Positions 23,528 through 35,391 of a DNA stretch of 64,000 nt are shown in pieces. Source of the stretch: Hygrocybe punicea. Taxonomy: Eukaryota; Basidiomycota; Agaricomycetes; Agaricales; Hygrophoraceae. The stretch covers positions 1,984,001-2,048,000 of the forward strand of contig OY744462.1 in NCBI GenBank assembly GCA_963556145.1, in the 5' to 3' direction. The notes below the pieces were generated by a model. The model ran no database searches. It saw only the letters and a program-made list of their open reading frames with translations, and was not told where the DNA came from. Positions within the stretch are counted from its first letter, which is position 1; each line of letters starts with the position of its first letter. Position numbers and translations under genes: made by a program.

Positions 23528-25800
23528 ACCGGCTTGCCCATCTTTGCTGCCCCCGGCTCATGCTTCAGCCTTGGGTGAAAGCCCTCTGTGATTTTCATGG
23601 GGTAAGCATCTGACAACATCAAATCCACTGACACTGAAGCCTGTCATACAGATTCCATTCCAATGGCACCTCTCATGACAGTTCTCAATATGCTTTGACC
23701 TCTACCTTGATATCCTTGCCATTGTGGATAAGCGTGTCCATGTGGCCTTGGAGTGGGATGTTCCTGACTGGCGGATTAAACATGCATGCCCGGCTTGTAC
23801 CTACAAACTCGAGGGAGAAGCAAAGCTCATGTTTGACCTGCTCTACACAATAGATGGCAACGATTCTCCAAAGCGCATTTTGTGTCAAGCAGCGCTGCCA
23901 GCCGGAGTGGAAGGTGAAGTTCCAGTTGTTGGGCTGTCATGTGAGAGCATTGACTCTTGACAGGGGGGTGGTGACTATTTCCTGGCAAGGGAAAAGGTGG
24001 ATAAATGGTCCAAGCAAAGATTGGAGGAGATACTTGCCCTAGATGGTGAGGTAAGTTGATCCAATTATTTGGAAATACAATCTAATCATGGCTTCACAAC
24101 AGGAGGGTGGAGAGTTTAATCCCTGCGTTGAGCAGTGGAAGAATATGATGGATGATATCACTGCGAAAATGTGGGGAATCTTCAACGAGACTGGCATATT
24201 CCTGGCCCTTTGCCAGCATGGGTTTGTTCTCATCATTGCAGACATGGTGCACAGTGGTGAACTGTAAGTTTGTCTTGTCTACCATTGATCTCAGCCAAGG
24301 CTAATGTACATCAGGGCAAAGTACCCTCTTGCCATTGTCGAACACCTACTCCATGTCTTCGGCCCAAACCTTGGTGGTGGTTACGACATCAGCTGCAAGT
24401 TTGGCACCACCCTTGATCACAGCGCTCTTGGGCCCTTGGCTCGTGCCAACTCACACAAGTGTTTGGTTGGTGCTTTCCACAGGCATGCTCACAATCGGCT
24501 CTGCCAGCTCAGTAACCTTGCTACATACATCAAGGGGGTGGGCTTGGAAGACTTGGAAGGGTGTGAGCACTGGTTCTCCCATTCAAACGAGCTTGCCCCA
24601 GCTGTGCATTATGCCAGTATCTTTCATCGCCATCAGGCTCTTTCTACCTACTGCAAGCATGCCAATGTCTTTGATGCCTATGCCAACCTTAGCACCTTCC
24701 TCCTCAACAACTACATCCAAGTACTCGACATTCTCAAGGGCAAGACTGCACTTGCAAAGGCGATGCAGGACCAAGGGATCACAGATCCAAAAACATTCGA
24801 GCTCTGGTTAGAGGAAGAGTGTGCCTACTTGAAAGGCCTAGTGAAAGAGCCTGTCATGGAGATGATGGAGATGGAGTATTACCTGAAGCTGATGAAACTG
24901 TATGCAGCTGAGTAAGCTCACCCCCTCCTTGCCTTTGAGAGGGTACTTACTAATTGTTGTTCTCCAATTACAAAGTCACTCTGGAGGCTGCACATCAGGT
25001 CTGGATTCACACAACCCCTGACACAATGCCTAACCGCGACATGACACAGTCTTCCAAGACTCAACAATGCCATGCACTTGAGGCTCCAGACCAGACCTTG
25101 CTGGTTGGCCAAGACCTTGAGATGAAGTTGGACATTCCCCAACGCTGGGTGCTGGATGGTCCCGACTGGATCTGCACAGCTAAGCTGGTATTAATGTGTC
25201 AATACCAGCAGTCACTGGATGCCTTGGAGGGTTTTATAGTGGCGAGGATGTTTGAGCTCACAAAAATGAACATGTCGCAGACTGGTGAGTGGCTGAGTTC
25301 ACACCTCCCTGCTTCTCTCAAACTTCTGTTGTAGGTTATAAGCTATGAACACACATTGCAAAGGCACTTCAAGCTCAATCTCAAGCCATATGGACAGCTC
25401 TTGACCGATACAACATGGCTGCACAAGCCCTGACCCCACCCCACCAAGAACTCAGTTGGAATGAGGTAGTCGAGTATGCCTTCCTGGTTGACTTCAATCT
25501 CCTACACAGCACTTGGCAAGATGTGCGGGAGCATCCCTGGGCAAGGCTTGCTGGTTGCATTGTGATGGATCAGTACTTCAAGATACTGCGTGCTCGGGAG
25601 GAGATTGCAAATCTCAATCGTGAGATCCCTCGAGTAGTTACCTACATCCAGGACGAGGACCTTTTCTATAAGTGAAAGGAAGCAGAATGTCAGGAGGTGG
25701 ATGCTGGTCTGGCCCACCAGATTGTCCTGCATCGGATGGAGCGTTGTTATGTGAATGTTTGTTTCACCAAGAATTACTGGAGTTGACTTTGTTCAGGTAC
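23528..25800 (+). pseudogene. KDZ (Kyakuja-Dileera-Zisupton) transposase, C-terminal two thirds
   Basis: Conserved motifs occur in order: CCPRLMLQPWVKALCDFHG, CFDLYLDILAIVDKRV, HACPACTYKLEGE (the CxxC zinc motif), then GGDYFLAREKVDKW, FNPCVEQWKNMMDDITAKMW, FLALCQHGFVLIIADMV, GGGYDISCKFGTTLDH, ANSHKCLVGAFHRHAHNRLC, LEDLEGCEHWFSHSN and ARMFELTKMNMSQTG. The motifs are split by typical short introns. Two in-frame TGA codons interrupt it: at 23676-23678 (before QFSICFD) and at 25673-25675, where relatives have Trp in the motif before KEAECQEV. The C-terminal HQIVLHRMER remains readable after the second stop. The gene is decayed but recent, and its 5' exons are inverted (22980-23527). It belongs to a DNA transposon whose ends were not found. 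Confidence 0.8.
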
Positions 25801-25879
25801 CTTCTTGTTGTTCATGGGTTTCTAATATCTAAACAACCTATCAGGAAGGGGTTTGTAGGTATATGTATTGTATGAGTCA

Positions 25880-27090
25880 ATAGAATGTAATAGTGAGGTC
25901 TCTTCAATTAAGAAGTGAGACTTTGAGTGGGTGTGGATGATGGTTGATAAGTGTGATGTACTGGAAATACTATATATTCACTACTGGAATATAAAATGTG
26001 GATTAATGAATACTGATAGCAATATTCACCAATTTAATATGAATTGTTTTGGTTACAGGGCCTATTCAATCAAGATTATCTCTGGGTATTATAATGTCTG
26101 ACTCAAATCCGAAGCTTCAAACACACATTGGCTACTAGTTCAGGGATATCTTTAATACCTTTTGAATACTCTATTTTGTTTAGGATGAAACCTTAACCTT
26201 AGAAATGTATCTAGCTGACTAATGAACTGATTGGACTGAGTGAACTGAGTGAATTCTCCTTAATTGACAAGGGGAACTCAGAGAATGATAGAATGAGAGT
26301 GCACTGGACTGGATTACAAGCACTAGCTACTACAATGAGTGACTACTAGTACTAATAGAATGAGGGATCACACTGTGTGAACCCAGACTAAGACTGACTA
26401 CTGATTGGTGAGGGGGGGAATCCTACTGACTACTGGAATTTGGGAGCCCTATTCATACTGTTGGAGAACAATGGGGGACTGAGAACAATGGGAAAGTGAG
26501 AACAATGGGACTGAGTCATGAGAACAATGGATGGCATCAAAGAGGCTGTGAACAATGGGCTCTATCTCCATTTGGACTGTTTAGAACAATAGACTGATCA
26601 GAACAATAGACCTCCATTGTCTTTATGTAAGCAAACTATCACTATCACTCTCTGATGCATCCTATCTTATCACTATCTTATCATCCTCTTGTTCACATCT
26701 TATCCTGAGCCACTTTTGATCAATACAAGTAAACAAGATTTGTAATCAATCCATTACTGCTAATATAGGTAAGAATGCTAGTTGGGCTTGTCTCCTTGCA
26801 TGTGCAATACAGAGAAATATATAATAAATACTAATGAGTGGGGGATGTGCCTCTGTGCACCATACATAAATGGCTAGGTCTGGGTATTGCTAGTTGAAGC
26901 CATAATAAATGATATAAAGATAAGCATATACGCTATTTGTGTCTGTTCACTAGCATGTGTAATGTGGAAAGGCATAGAATGGGTACTAATGAGTGTAGGT
27001 GTGCATCCATAGTCTTGCATTTAAATATTTAAGTCCAATTACACCCAAAACCATTTGGGGTCATGACAGCGTGGCCACTTCAATGCAGCG
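25880..27090. other. AT-rich intergenic, no supported gene
   Basis: About 1.2 kb of AT-rich sequence without open frames of interest. The only structure noticed is a cluster of GAACAATGG-like motifs (see separate entry) and short direct echoes such as GAGTGAACTGAGTGAA near 26240. It could be the remains of an old LTR or subterminal transposon sequence. Confidence 0.4.
26463..26605 (+). repeat. Cluster of seven GAACAATGG/GAACAATAG motifs
   Basis: The core GAACAAT occurs seven times in about 145 bp with irregular spacing of 15-35 bp, always on the + strand, five followed by GG and two by AG. It may be a decayed minisatellite. The core AACAATG also equals the consensus bound by SOX/HMG-box proteins, but no regulated gene lies nearby. 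Confidence 0.6.
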
Positions 27091-27224
27091 CACATGTGCC
27101 ACTTCCGTGAGATCTCTCGTCTGGTTGGTTTCAGTGGTAGCATTCTGCCAGGGGTAAGTCAAAATGCTGCTGTGCAGCAGCAGCCACACACTCCCCCCTC
27201 TGAGTGTGAGCCAGCACCAATGCA

Positions 27225-27445
27225 ACAGCTCATGCTGGCATGGGCACCAGCACAGGCACCAGCACCAGCACACTGGCAGGGTGCCAGCACTGCTGTTGGT
27301 TCCAGTGCCGGTGCTGGTGCTGGTGCTGGTGCCCATGGTGGCACTGCCATTGCCACTGGTGCTGGTGCCAGCATTGATGCTGGCACTGGTGTGTTGCTGG
27401 GGATGGTGCCTAGTGCTGGTATCCGTGCTGGCACTGGTGAGAGAG
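27225..27445. repeat. GCTGGT/CACCAG hexamer-rich tract
   Basis: A simple-sequence tract of GGTGCT/GCTGGT units (complement AGCACC), flanking the PEX1 fragment. It reads as Ala/Gly-, Leu/Val- or Pro/Ala-rich sequence in several frames, which explains the open frames here. A second tract of the complementary type lies at 28690-28870. Confidence 0.75.
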
Positions 27446-27489
27446 GGGACAGAGCAAGAAGGAAAGTGAGAGCATAGGAGGGAGACACC

Positions 27490-27985
27490 TACCGACAGGT
27501 GTGGGTACGGATGTAAGGGGTTCTGTCACGATGGAAGTTGTGAAAGGGAGGTCGTGAAGGAGACCAATTTCGACCTGGCTGAGAGTGAGTGGAAGAAGAC
27601 AGGCATGACTGGCAGGATGTGCACTAACTGTGTCACCTTGGGCAAGACCGAGAGTGTGTGCATACTGGGGATCGATCTTGACGGTGTCAATGAACAAATC
27701 TGAGTTAAAGTGAGCGAGGGATGAAGCAGAGGACATTCCCATCCAGCTGAGGAATGCAGTCACCGTTGGATTCGACAGGTGGACAGCGAGTGATTGTGGT
27801 CGCTGTTTGAGTCGGTGAGGAGACCATGCACAATAAATAAATAAACGGGATTTATGCACGACATTTCGTTCAAGCAGGTGAAGCGAGAGATATTGGGAAG
27901 ATGTGAGTGTGTGGTGGTGGAGGAAAATGAACCGTGGACAAACAGCTGCAAAGTCAGGACTTAAGAGAAATTTGCTCAAGTTCAC
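27490..27985 (-). pseudogene. Truncated PEX1-like gene fragment (N-terminal domain only)
   Basis: Minus-strand translation gives RPQSLAVHLS, SWMGMSSASSLAHFNSD, DTVKIDPQYAHTLGLAQGD and, after a short intron (about 27557-27622), VEIGLLHDLPFTTSIVTEPL. This is the layout of the N-terminal double-psi barrel of PEX1, the AAA+ ATPase that recycles the PEX5 receptor at peroxisomes. The match stops abruptly at TEPLTS, where the GCTGGT tract begins. No AAA+ domain is found anywhere downstream on that strand. It is thus a gene fragment stranded in repeats, with an intact gene presumably elsewhere. Confidence 0.55.
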
Positions 27986-28003
27986 TCAGATGTATCTATT
28001 GGG

Positions 28004-28170
28004 GTAGCGGGGCCATGTAGACTAGAACTATATAGTGAAGATGCTATTCTACGTAGTGCTATGGAGTGCTATGTAGGGTGCCTTGTTGCTATAAGTGCTA
28101 TGGTAGTGCTATGACCATTATGGATATTTCGATTTGCTATAACCTAAAATCAGGTTTTGCTGATGTTCAA
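28004..28170. repeat. Short dispersed GCTATG-rich repeat, copy 1
   Basis: Contains several GTGCTATG/GCTATGG units and ends in ATCAGGTTTTGCTGATG, a small stem-loop. A second copy with the same units and end lies at 47086-47225. They probably belong to a short non-autonomous repeat family. Confidence 0.45.
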
Positions 28171-28689
28171 GGGACTTGAAGTATATCTAAGCTCCCTAAT
28201 ACATTGCCATATCAAGCTATTTGGTCACTGTTGCACACATCCCAATCTGTCACCGCGTCACCCGTCAACCGTGGCGGTGCACGCTCACTGTTTCTGCATT
28301 GGGACATGGCCACCCATTGCTCACTGTTTCCATATCGGGACATGGCTGCCACCTTTGCATGCTCATCATTTACAACATCAAGCACACCCTTTGTTTTTGC
28401 CACATAGATGTGGCGCATGGCAACTAGCACTAGTTTACTACAAAATACAGTGCTACATGTACCTCAAACCTTATCACCTGACAGCTGGACAATCACATAG
28501 AAGGCTGCCACCAACTCCTCATCCTCCTCGTGCTCTGGATCAACTGTACCACTCCTGTCGTCAGCTGCCAATGTGGTATTTGGGATGTTCTTGCCCTCCA
28601 GTGCAACAGCTGCAGAAGTGTGCTCCTGATCATCAGCCCAGGCATTGCCTACACCCCCACCCACAGCTCCACTATCATCTATGTCACAC

Positions 28690-28870
28690 CAGCATTGATG
28701 CCAGTACCACCACCAGTGGCAACCCTGGCACCAGCAGCAGCACCGACACCAGCACCGACATTGACACCAGCGCCAATGTGGACACCGGCACCAGCACCAA
28801 CACCAGCACCAGTACCAGCGCCAAATGTGGACACTGGCACCAGCACCTGCAAAGCACCGGTGGTGGCGAT
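28690..28870. repeat. CACCAG/ACCAGC hexamer-rich tract
   Basis: Simple-sequence tract of CAGCACCAG-type units, the complement of the tract at 27225-27445, so the two lie in inverted orientation about 1.4 kb apart. No gene is supported in it. Confidence 0.7.
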
Positions 28871-30845
28871 ACCAGCTGGAATTCTGTTCTCCTTTACATT
28901 CAAACTGATCGTGCCCGGTCTTCCAAACCCATTTGCTTCACTCGCGACTGCTAAACTGGCTCAGCCAGTGCCACCATCAAAGTCTCCCACAGCCAGTTCC
29001 AGGCCCACTTGCCAGAGATGTCCTTCACCCACTTCCCCCATTCCGCACTCAAGAAAGTGGTGGTGGCAACCTTCCTCCATTGAACCCAGTCAATCCACAA
29101 CCATCGCATCGACCATGGGCTATCTCAACACCCCGCACGCAATGCACACAGACTTGATGGCTTCATCGCTGGCAGAAAGCGAGCACGAGTACCAGGGCAT
29201 CGATCTGGGTCAGCAGTGTTCTCGTGCGCTTTCATTAATTCTCTTTCTTTGCCTGGAGGAAACAATGCTGCAAAACAGACACTGCACAATGGCTGCCGCT
29301 GCTTCAGTGATGGCCCAGGAACCACATGCTTGCAGGATGGAATAGCGGAACTTGCTCCATGGGGCATATATATAAACCTGTGGATCCATTTGTTTTTTTT
29401 CATTTCCATCCTTTCTCCCAGCTCCCAGCCCTATCTCATACACTCCTTTTGAATCCATGTCTACTCATCTCTTGATTTGCCTCCATATAGAACTGCCACC
29501 TCCAAAATGCCGTCGCATGCTCGCTGGCTCAATCGTCTCCACCACGCTCAGCACCTGTCTTGTGGGCACCACAGTCGGTCTGACTGTCTATTGCCTGTGA
29601 GCAACCTTTCCTCTCCTTTCAACCCAGACCCAAGCCAAATCTCACGCTTACCGCAGTTGGAGAGGTAGCGGCAAACAACCTGAACAAATCGCCCTGCCAC
29701 CTCCTTACCAACGAGAATGGACACATGTCCCCCCTTATCCTTCACCCCTATCCATCTAACTTTCATGTCACAGCCACAGAGTATCTGTGTCACCCCTTCC
29801 ACACCACACAGCTGCAAACCCCGTCATTCCCCTGGCTCCTCGAAGCACGTCATCGTCCACCATCGCTGACCACGTATCCATGCCCAAACCTACACACCCC
29901 CTCCCCGCTCACCTACTCAACCCGAGTTCGACTCTGGAAACCCCGACCATTCAGAGGAAGGTCCAGCCGTCAAAGACCAGGTGTGTTAATTCCTGCCTTT
30001 GAGCTACAAACATTCCATTGTGCTCATGTCTGGCTGGTGTTGCCTGTGTATAGATGGACTGGATTGGCGATAAACTGACCATGCTCATTGAGCAAGGGAA
30101 AAAGGCACTGGGAAGAGAGGTGTGATGAGCGATGCCAAGGAGGATGAAGTGGATGATGGGACTGGGTCGTGGGAAGAAGAGAACCCATCTCTCCCATCAA
30201 ACACCTTGCATTCATGCTCTGGCTTGCTCTGGCGGGTGAGAGCAGGGTGGCAGTGAATGTGGTGGGGGTGTGGTGACAGTGTGGGATGGGAGAGCGGGAG
30301 AGAAACCATTAGCACATCCAGATGTATAGTATTGTATACAGGTTTTCAATACAATTCTTTTTATCATAACGAAATGGCATCCTAAGTAATAAATAAGGAA
30401 TATATATAATATATAATTGGTGTGTTTTGCAGGTAGCCTGCAAAGCTATGTGATGCTACATAGAGCCCAGGTGCATCAGTAAATTTACACATCCCTTTTT
30501 TGACACTTTTAGCAACTTAGCCTTTTTTTGGACTACTTGGGCTTTTTCTCTCGTTTTTTAAAGCTTTTATAGCTACTTTTATTCACCTTTGCAACTTGGC
30601 TACTTGTAAGCGATGTTAGCCGATAGTTACTAGTACTACTACTAGTAGTAGTAGTAGATCTCTTCAAATTACTTATAGTTCTACAAGCAAATAAGTTAAC
30701 AAGTGACATTCTACCACGAAAAATAAGAAGTTGTAAGAACTCACGGAGGCCTAAATAAAGACTTGGACTGTAGTAGTGGGTGCTTATTGTACACGTTTTG
30801 GCCCTCGCTGAGTTCACTTAGGTCAGGGTAGAAAGGGACCAGCGC
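28871..30845. other. Intergenic, no supported gene
   Basis: About 2 kb with scattered open frames on both strands but no recognisable domain, no consistent splicing and no clear repeat ends. A short ACTAGTAGTAGTAG microsatellite lies near 30630-30655. It may contain old transposon sequence. Confidence 0.4.
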
Positions 30846-33084
30846 GTTATAACATGCCAGTCCTACAAATCCAAAGTACGTTAGAACCATGCAAATTGAA
30901 TTCGTAATGTCAAAAAGTGACGCACCTCACGAACTTCAAGTTTCCTCGCCGGGTGGAACAGGCCTTGCAACACATAACTCAACAATACGCCTGGGCCCAA
31001 CGTGACCCGCATCACTTCGATCGCGTCCATCACGGCGCCAATGACGTGTGGCGATGTCTCGAAGCAGTTCGGCCACACGAGGTTCATTAGATGTAGCATG
31101 GAGTCTTCGCAACCCAAGCCGGCACGCCCAATGCGAGATGTTTGACGATGGTACTTGCAGTCTGCCGATGAACAAGATCACGATCGGTAAGAGCATCTTC
31201 CAGCATGGTGACAACTGAGTCGCAGTAATATGCCGATTGCGGTCCAACGTATTCAAAAACGAAAGAAAGTGCCTTGAGGCAACCTGTGCGGACATTCAGC
31301 TCCGCCGTGCAGTATTCGTTCAAGATGGCGGGAATACAGGTGAAGGCTATATTGAACAATGATCAACTCGTCACCTCTGAGGGGCAAACGAAACTCACGA
31401 CCACAAGTTTCCGCCACGATCGCAATTGCGACAGTGCTACACACCCAACTCTGTCGCTCCTGGACGCGTAAATTTGTCAATAGTACCGACAGGACGTCTT
31501 GTGGGCCAAGACTTTTGGCGATGTACCCGAAAGAATTCACCGCAGCTCGCCGAATACCCTTTTTATGTGCCTTGAGAAGATCGAGCAGCTCAAGAGCATT
31601 CACAACGGTCCCAAATTCATCCAACATCACCTGGTCTTCGGTGGTCTGCTCCTGGAATGAGTAGATGATACCGTCCACAAGCCTAACTTCTAACCTCTCG
31701 TCAATATCTGGCGCACCCAACGTCGCCACCACCTTTGTGATAGTCTCCATCACCATCTTCCTATATGGTTCTGCCTCATCTTTCAGCTCGTTGACAATAC
31801 GCGCCACGATCTCTGACACGCCGGCTTTCTGTGCGAGCTCCACGGTTGTCTCAACGACCTGCCGGTAGTTTCACCGGTCCAGCGCCAAGCGTCGTACCAA
31901 AAACGCCTTAAAGAAGTCGGGGAGGATGTCATGCTTGATGTACACAGGCGTCACACCTTCGGTGGCCGCGCACTGCTTCACTACCTTGAGAATGATCTTC
32001 TTCATCTCTTCATCTGACGTCTTGAACTCACGGATGAGGATGACAATGACCTTGGTGTAGTAGAACGCGTACTCGGGGTCCATTAGAGGGATAATGAACC
32101 CCATAGCCTTTAAGAACGCAGCTAGCCCCTTCCCTCAGTGAAGACGTGTGCCAATCCATAGGGGTTGCAGTACATTATCAAATGACTCAATGCCATACGG
32201 AGCTGCCGCCTAGTCGAGCGCAGCTAGCCCCAGGGCGGTCATCGTGCGTACCTTCTGCTGCTCGTCAGACAGACCATGCGCAATGCAGTCAACGAGGTTG
32301 CGAAGGTGTGGCAGTACAGCACAGCCCATCATGATTGCAATTTGCTGGACGATGCGAATGCCGGTGTACCGCGCCTGCCACGACTTTTTCGAGCGGCACA
32401 CGGCCTTGAGGAATGGGAGGAGCGAAGGGATGCCGAGAGCGGAGGCCACGACCGAGAATGCACGTGCTGTCGTATTACGAACGTACTCATCTGCGTGGTC
32501 GATATCTGGTCGCATTGTGGAGATCATGTGTACCAGACCCGCAGCTTTGGACAAGTTCGAGATGATCTCATGGCCCTCAACGCGAGCGTAGTAGTCCTCA
32601 TCGATGAGAAGGGGTTCGATGACGACGAGGATCTTGTGAACATAAGGGCGGACAAGGTCGTCGAGCTTGTATAGTACGCGGTCGATGACCTTGATGGGAA
32701 GATGGCGCTCCTGATCTTCAAGTGTGCGTTCCGCAGTATCTTGTCAAAAAGTGGCCCAGCTCCGAATTCGTGTGCTTTATCTGTGATCTGCCGGAGTGCG
32801 GTTTTGCGCACAGGGGGTGTGCCGTTCTTTATTTTGAGGAGGAGGCGCATGATCTTGCGCTCCTTCATCTCCTCGACTGAGAGTTCGGTCTCGTCCTCCT
32901 CCGCCTTGAAAAATGCGAGGTTGCCAACGCCTGCGATTTCTGTAGGGAGTTCGGGCGCTAGGCCAGGCATCTACGAAGCCATTGGCTGCAGCGAGAACGC
33001 TTGGTGGTCTCAGACGTCGGCGGGCGTGGCATCCCAACGTGAACGGCGTTTCTTTGGGGCAGAGGCGTCGAAAGCCTCCTTGGA
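30846..33084 (-). pseudogene. SF3B1: SF3B1 (Hsh155/SF3b1) splicing-factor pseudogene
   Basis: Minus-strand sequence spans much of the U2 snRNP component SF3B1: the RSRWDATPADV motif, [141 protein letters not shown] and [12 protein letters not shown]. It is broken repeatedly. There are TGA stops at 31871-31873 and 32135-32137 (both where Arg is expected) and a TAG at 32210-32212. Frameshifts lie near 31110 and 32735. Roughly 110 residues of HEAT repeats are missing between GTVVNAL and ELLDLLKAHKK, and much of the N-terminal region is lost. The C-terminus fades into unrelated sequence near 30800. Introns are largely absent except one near the 3' end. Confidence 0.85.
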
Positions 33085-33249
33085 CAGTAGACCCAGTCGT
33101 TTTGGTTAACCCAATCGCAGATATAGTTGCAAAAGGTAGGTACACATAGCGCAGTTGCTTGCTGGGGGGGTAGGTTAACCCAAAAGACAGCACTTGCTGG
33201 GGAAATGTGGTGTGGTAGGTTGACCCAGGTACAGCTCTTGCTGGTCAAG

Positions 33250-34960
33250 GCTGGCTGGTTGGGTCAACCTGGTGTCAGCTCTGCCATGGAGTCGGTTAAC
33301 CCAGGGCAGCTATTCCAGGATGGTTGGGTTGACCCAGGCCCAGCTGTTCAAGCCATGTGGGTTGACCTGGCTGCAGTTATTGTTGCAGCACTGGGTTGAC
33401 CCCAGTCCAGCTCTTGCTGCAGGCTGGGGTTGACCTAGATGCAGCTGTTGCTGCAGAACTGGGTTGACTAGGGCCCAGCACTTGCTGGAGGGTGGGGTGA
33501 CTGGGGTCCAGTGATTGCTGCAGCACTGGGTTGACCTGGCCCCAGCTCTTGCTGCAGCACCGGGTCAACCAAGGGCCAGTTATTGCTGCAGCATGGGGTT
33601 GACCTGGCCCCAGCTCTTGCTGCAGCACCGGGTCAACCAAGGGCCAGTTATTGCTGCAGCATGGGGTTGACCTGGTCCCAGCTCTTGCTGCAGCACAGGG
33701 TCAACCTGGGCCCAGCTATTGCTGCAGCATTGGGTTGACCTGGGCCCAGCTATTGTTGCAGCACTGGGTTGACCCGGGTCCAGCACCTGCTGCAGGGCTT
33801 GGGTTGACCAGGATCAGCTATTGCTGCAGCACCAGGTCGACCTGGGCCCAGGTATTGCTGCAGCATTGGGCTGACCCGGGTCCAGCACCTGCAGGGCTTG
33901 GGTTGACCAGGATCCAGCTGTTGCTGCACCACCAGGTCGACCTGGGCCCAGCTATTGCTGCCGCATTGGGTTGACCTGGGCCAGATATTGCTGCAGCATT
34001 GGGTCGACCTGGTCCCAGCTCTTGCTGCAGCATTGGGTTGACCTGGCCCCAGCTCTGGCTGCAGAACCGGGTCAACCCAGGGCCAGCTATTGCTGCAGCA
34101 TTGGGTTGACCTGGTCCCAGCTCTTTCCGCAGCACTGGGTCGACCTGGGCCCAGCTCTTGCTGCAGCATTGGGTCAACCCAGGTCCAGCTCTTGTTGCAG
34201 CATTGGGTCAACCCAGGTCCAGCACCTGCTGCAGGGCTTGGGTTGACCAGGATCCAGCTATTGCTGCAGCACTTGGTTGACCCGGGCCCAGCACTTGCTG
34301 CAGGGTAGGTTGACCAGGGTCCAGCTATTGCTGCAGCACTGGGTTGACCCAGGTCCAGCACCTGCTGCAGGGCTTGGGTTGACCGGGAGCCAGCGATTGC
34401 TGCAGCACTGGGTTGACCTGGCCCCAGCTCTTGCTGCAGCACCGGGTCAACCCAGGGCCAGTTATTGCTGCAGCATTAGGTGGACCCAGGTCCAGCACCT
34501 GCTGCAGGGCTTGGGTTGACCAGGATCCAGCTATTGCTGCAGCACCAGGTCGACCTGGGCCCAGCTATTGCTGCAACATTGGGTCGACCTGGGCCAGCTA
34601 TTGCTGCAGGATTGGGTTGACCTGGCCCCAGCTCTTGCTGCAGCCCCAGGTCGACCTGGGCCCAGCTATTGCCACAGCATTGGGTTGACCTCAGCCTAGC
34701 TATTGCTGCAGCACTGGGTTGACCCAGGTCCAGCACTTGCTGCAGGATAGGTTGCCAGGGGCACAGCTCGTTCTGCACCATTGGGTTGATCCTGGACCCA
34801 CTGATGGGGCAGGCTTGGGTTCACAAGGGTCTGGCTATTGCTCCAGCACTGCGTTGCCATGCCCAGCTTTTGCTGCAGAAATGGGTTGACCCTGGCCCAG
34901 CTCTCCCTGCAGCATTGGGTTGACCAGCGTCCAGCTCTTGCTGCAATGTGGGCTCATGTC
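33250..34960 (+). repeat. 34-bp satellite array, left arm
   Basis: About 50 tandem units of roughly 34 bp built on CTGCAGCAYTGGGTTGACC followed by a TGGCCCCAGCTCTTG-like half. Each unit carries the near-palindrome GGTTGACC, GGTCGACC or GGTCAACC and a PstI-like CTGCAG. The array keeps several frames open on both strands with an 11-residue-like periodicity; these translations are artefacts. Confidence 0.9.
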
Positions 34961-35391
34961 GGTCGACAGGCTTGCATCACATCCCACTTTGCCTGCATGT
35001 ATTTCATGTTCCAAACATTGCCAGAGCCCACACCAGCTCAAGCCAATATTTATTCAGAAACTGCCATATAAAGTAATCAAAATTTTTCAACCTGTACATG
35101 ACATAAATGTACCACGTAATATAATTTGAATGCACTTATTAAAAACACAGGGAATAGCAAAATTAAAATTTTATTATTTTGACAATGCACAATCTCTTAC
35201 TTTTACTATCAGTCAGCCATTACAGGAGCTACTTATCCCCAATGACAATCTATGACAAAATCAGAACTTACCCCACTTGGAATATTGTGCTTTTCTATTC
35301 AATATTGCTCAATTCTCCATTGGAATCAATATATATAACCTCACTATTACTTAAAATAGACATAAATTTAATGATTATTTTATCCAAATAC

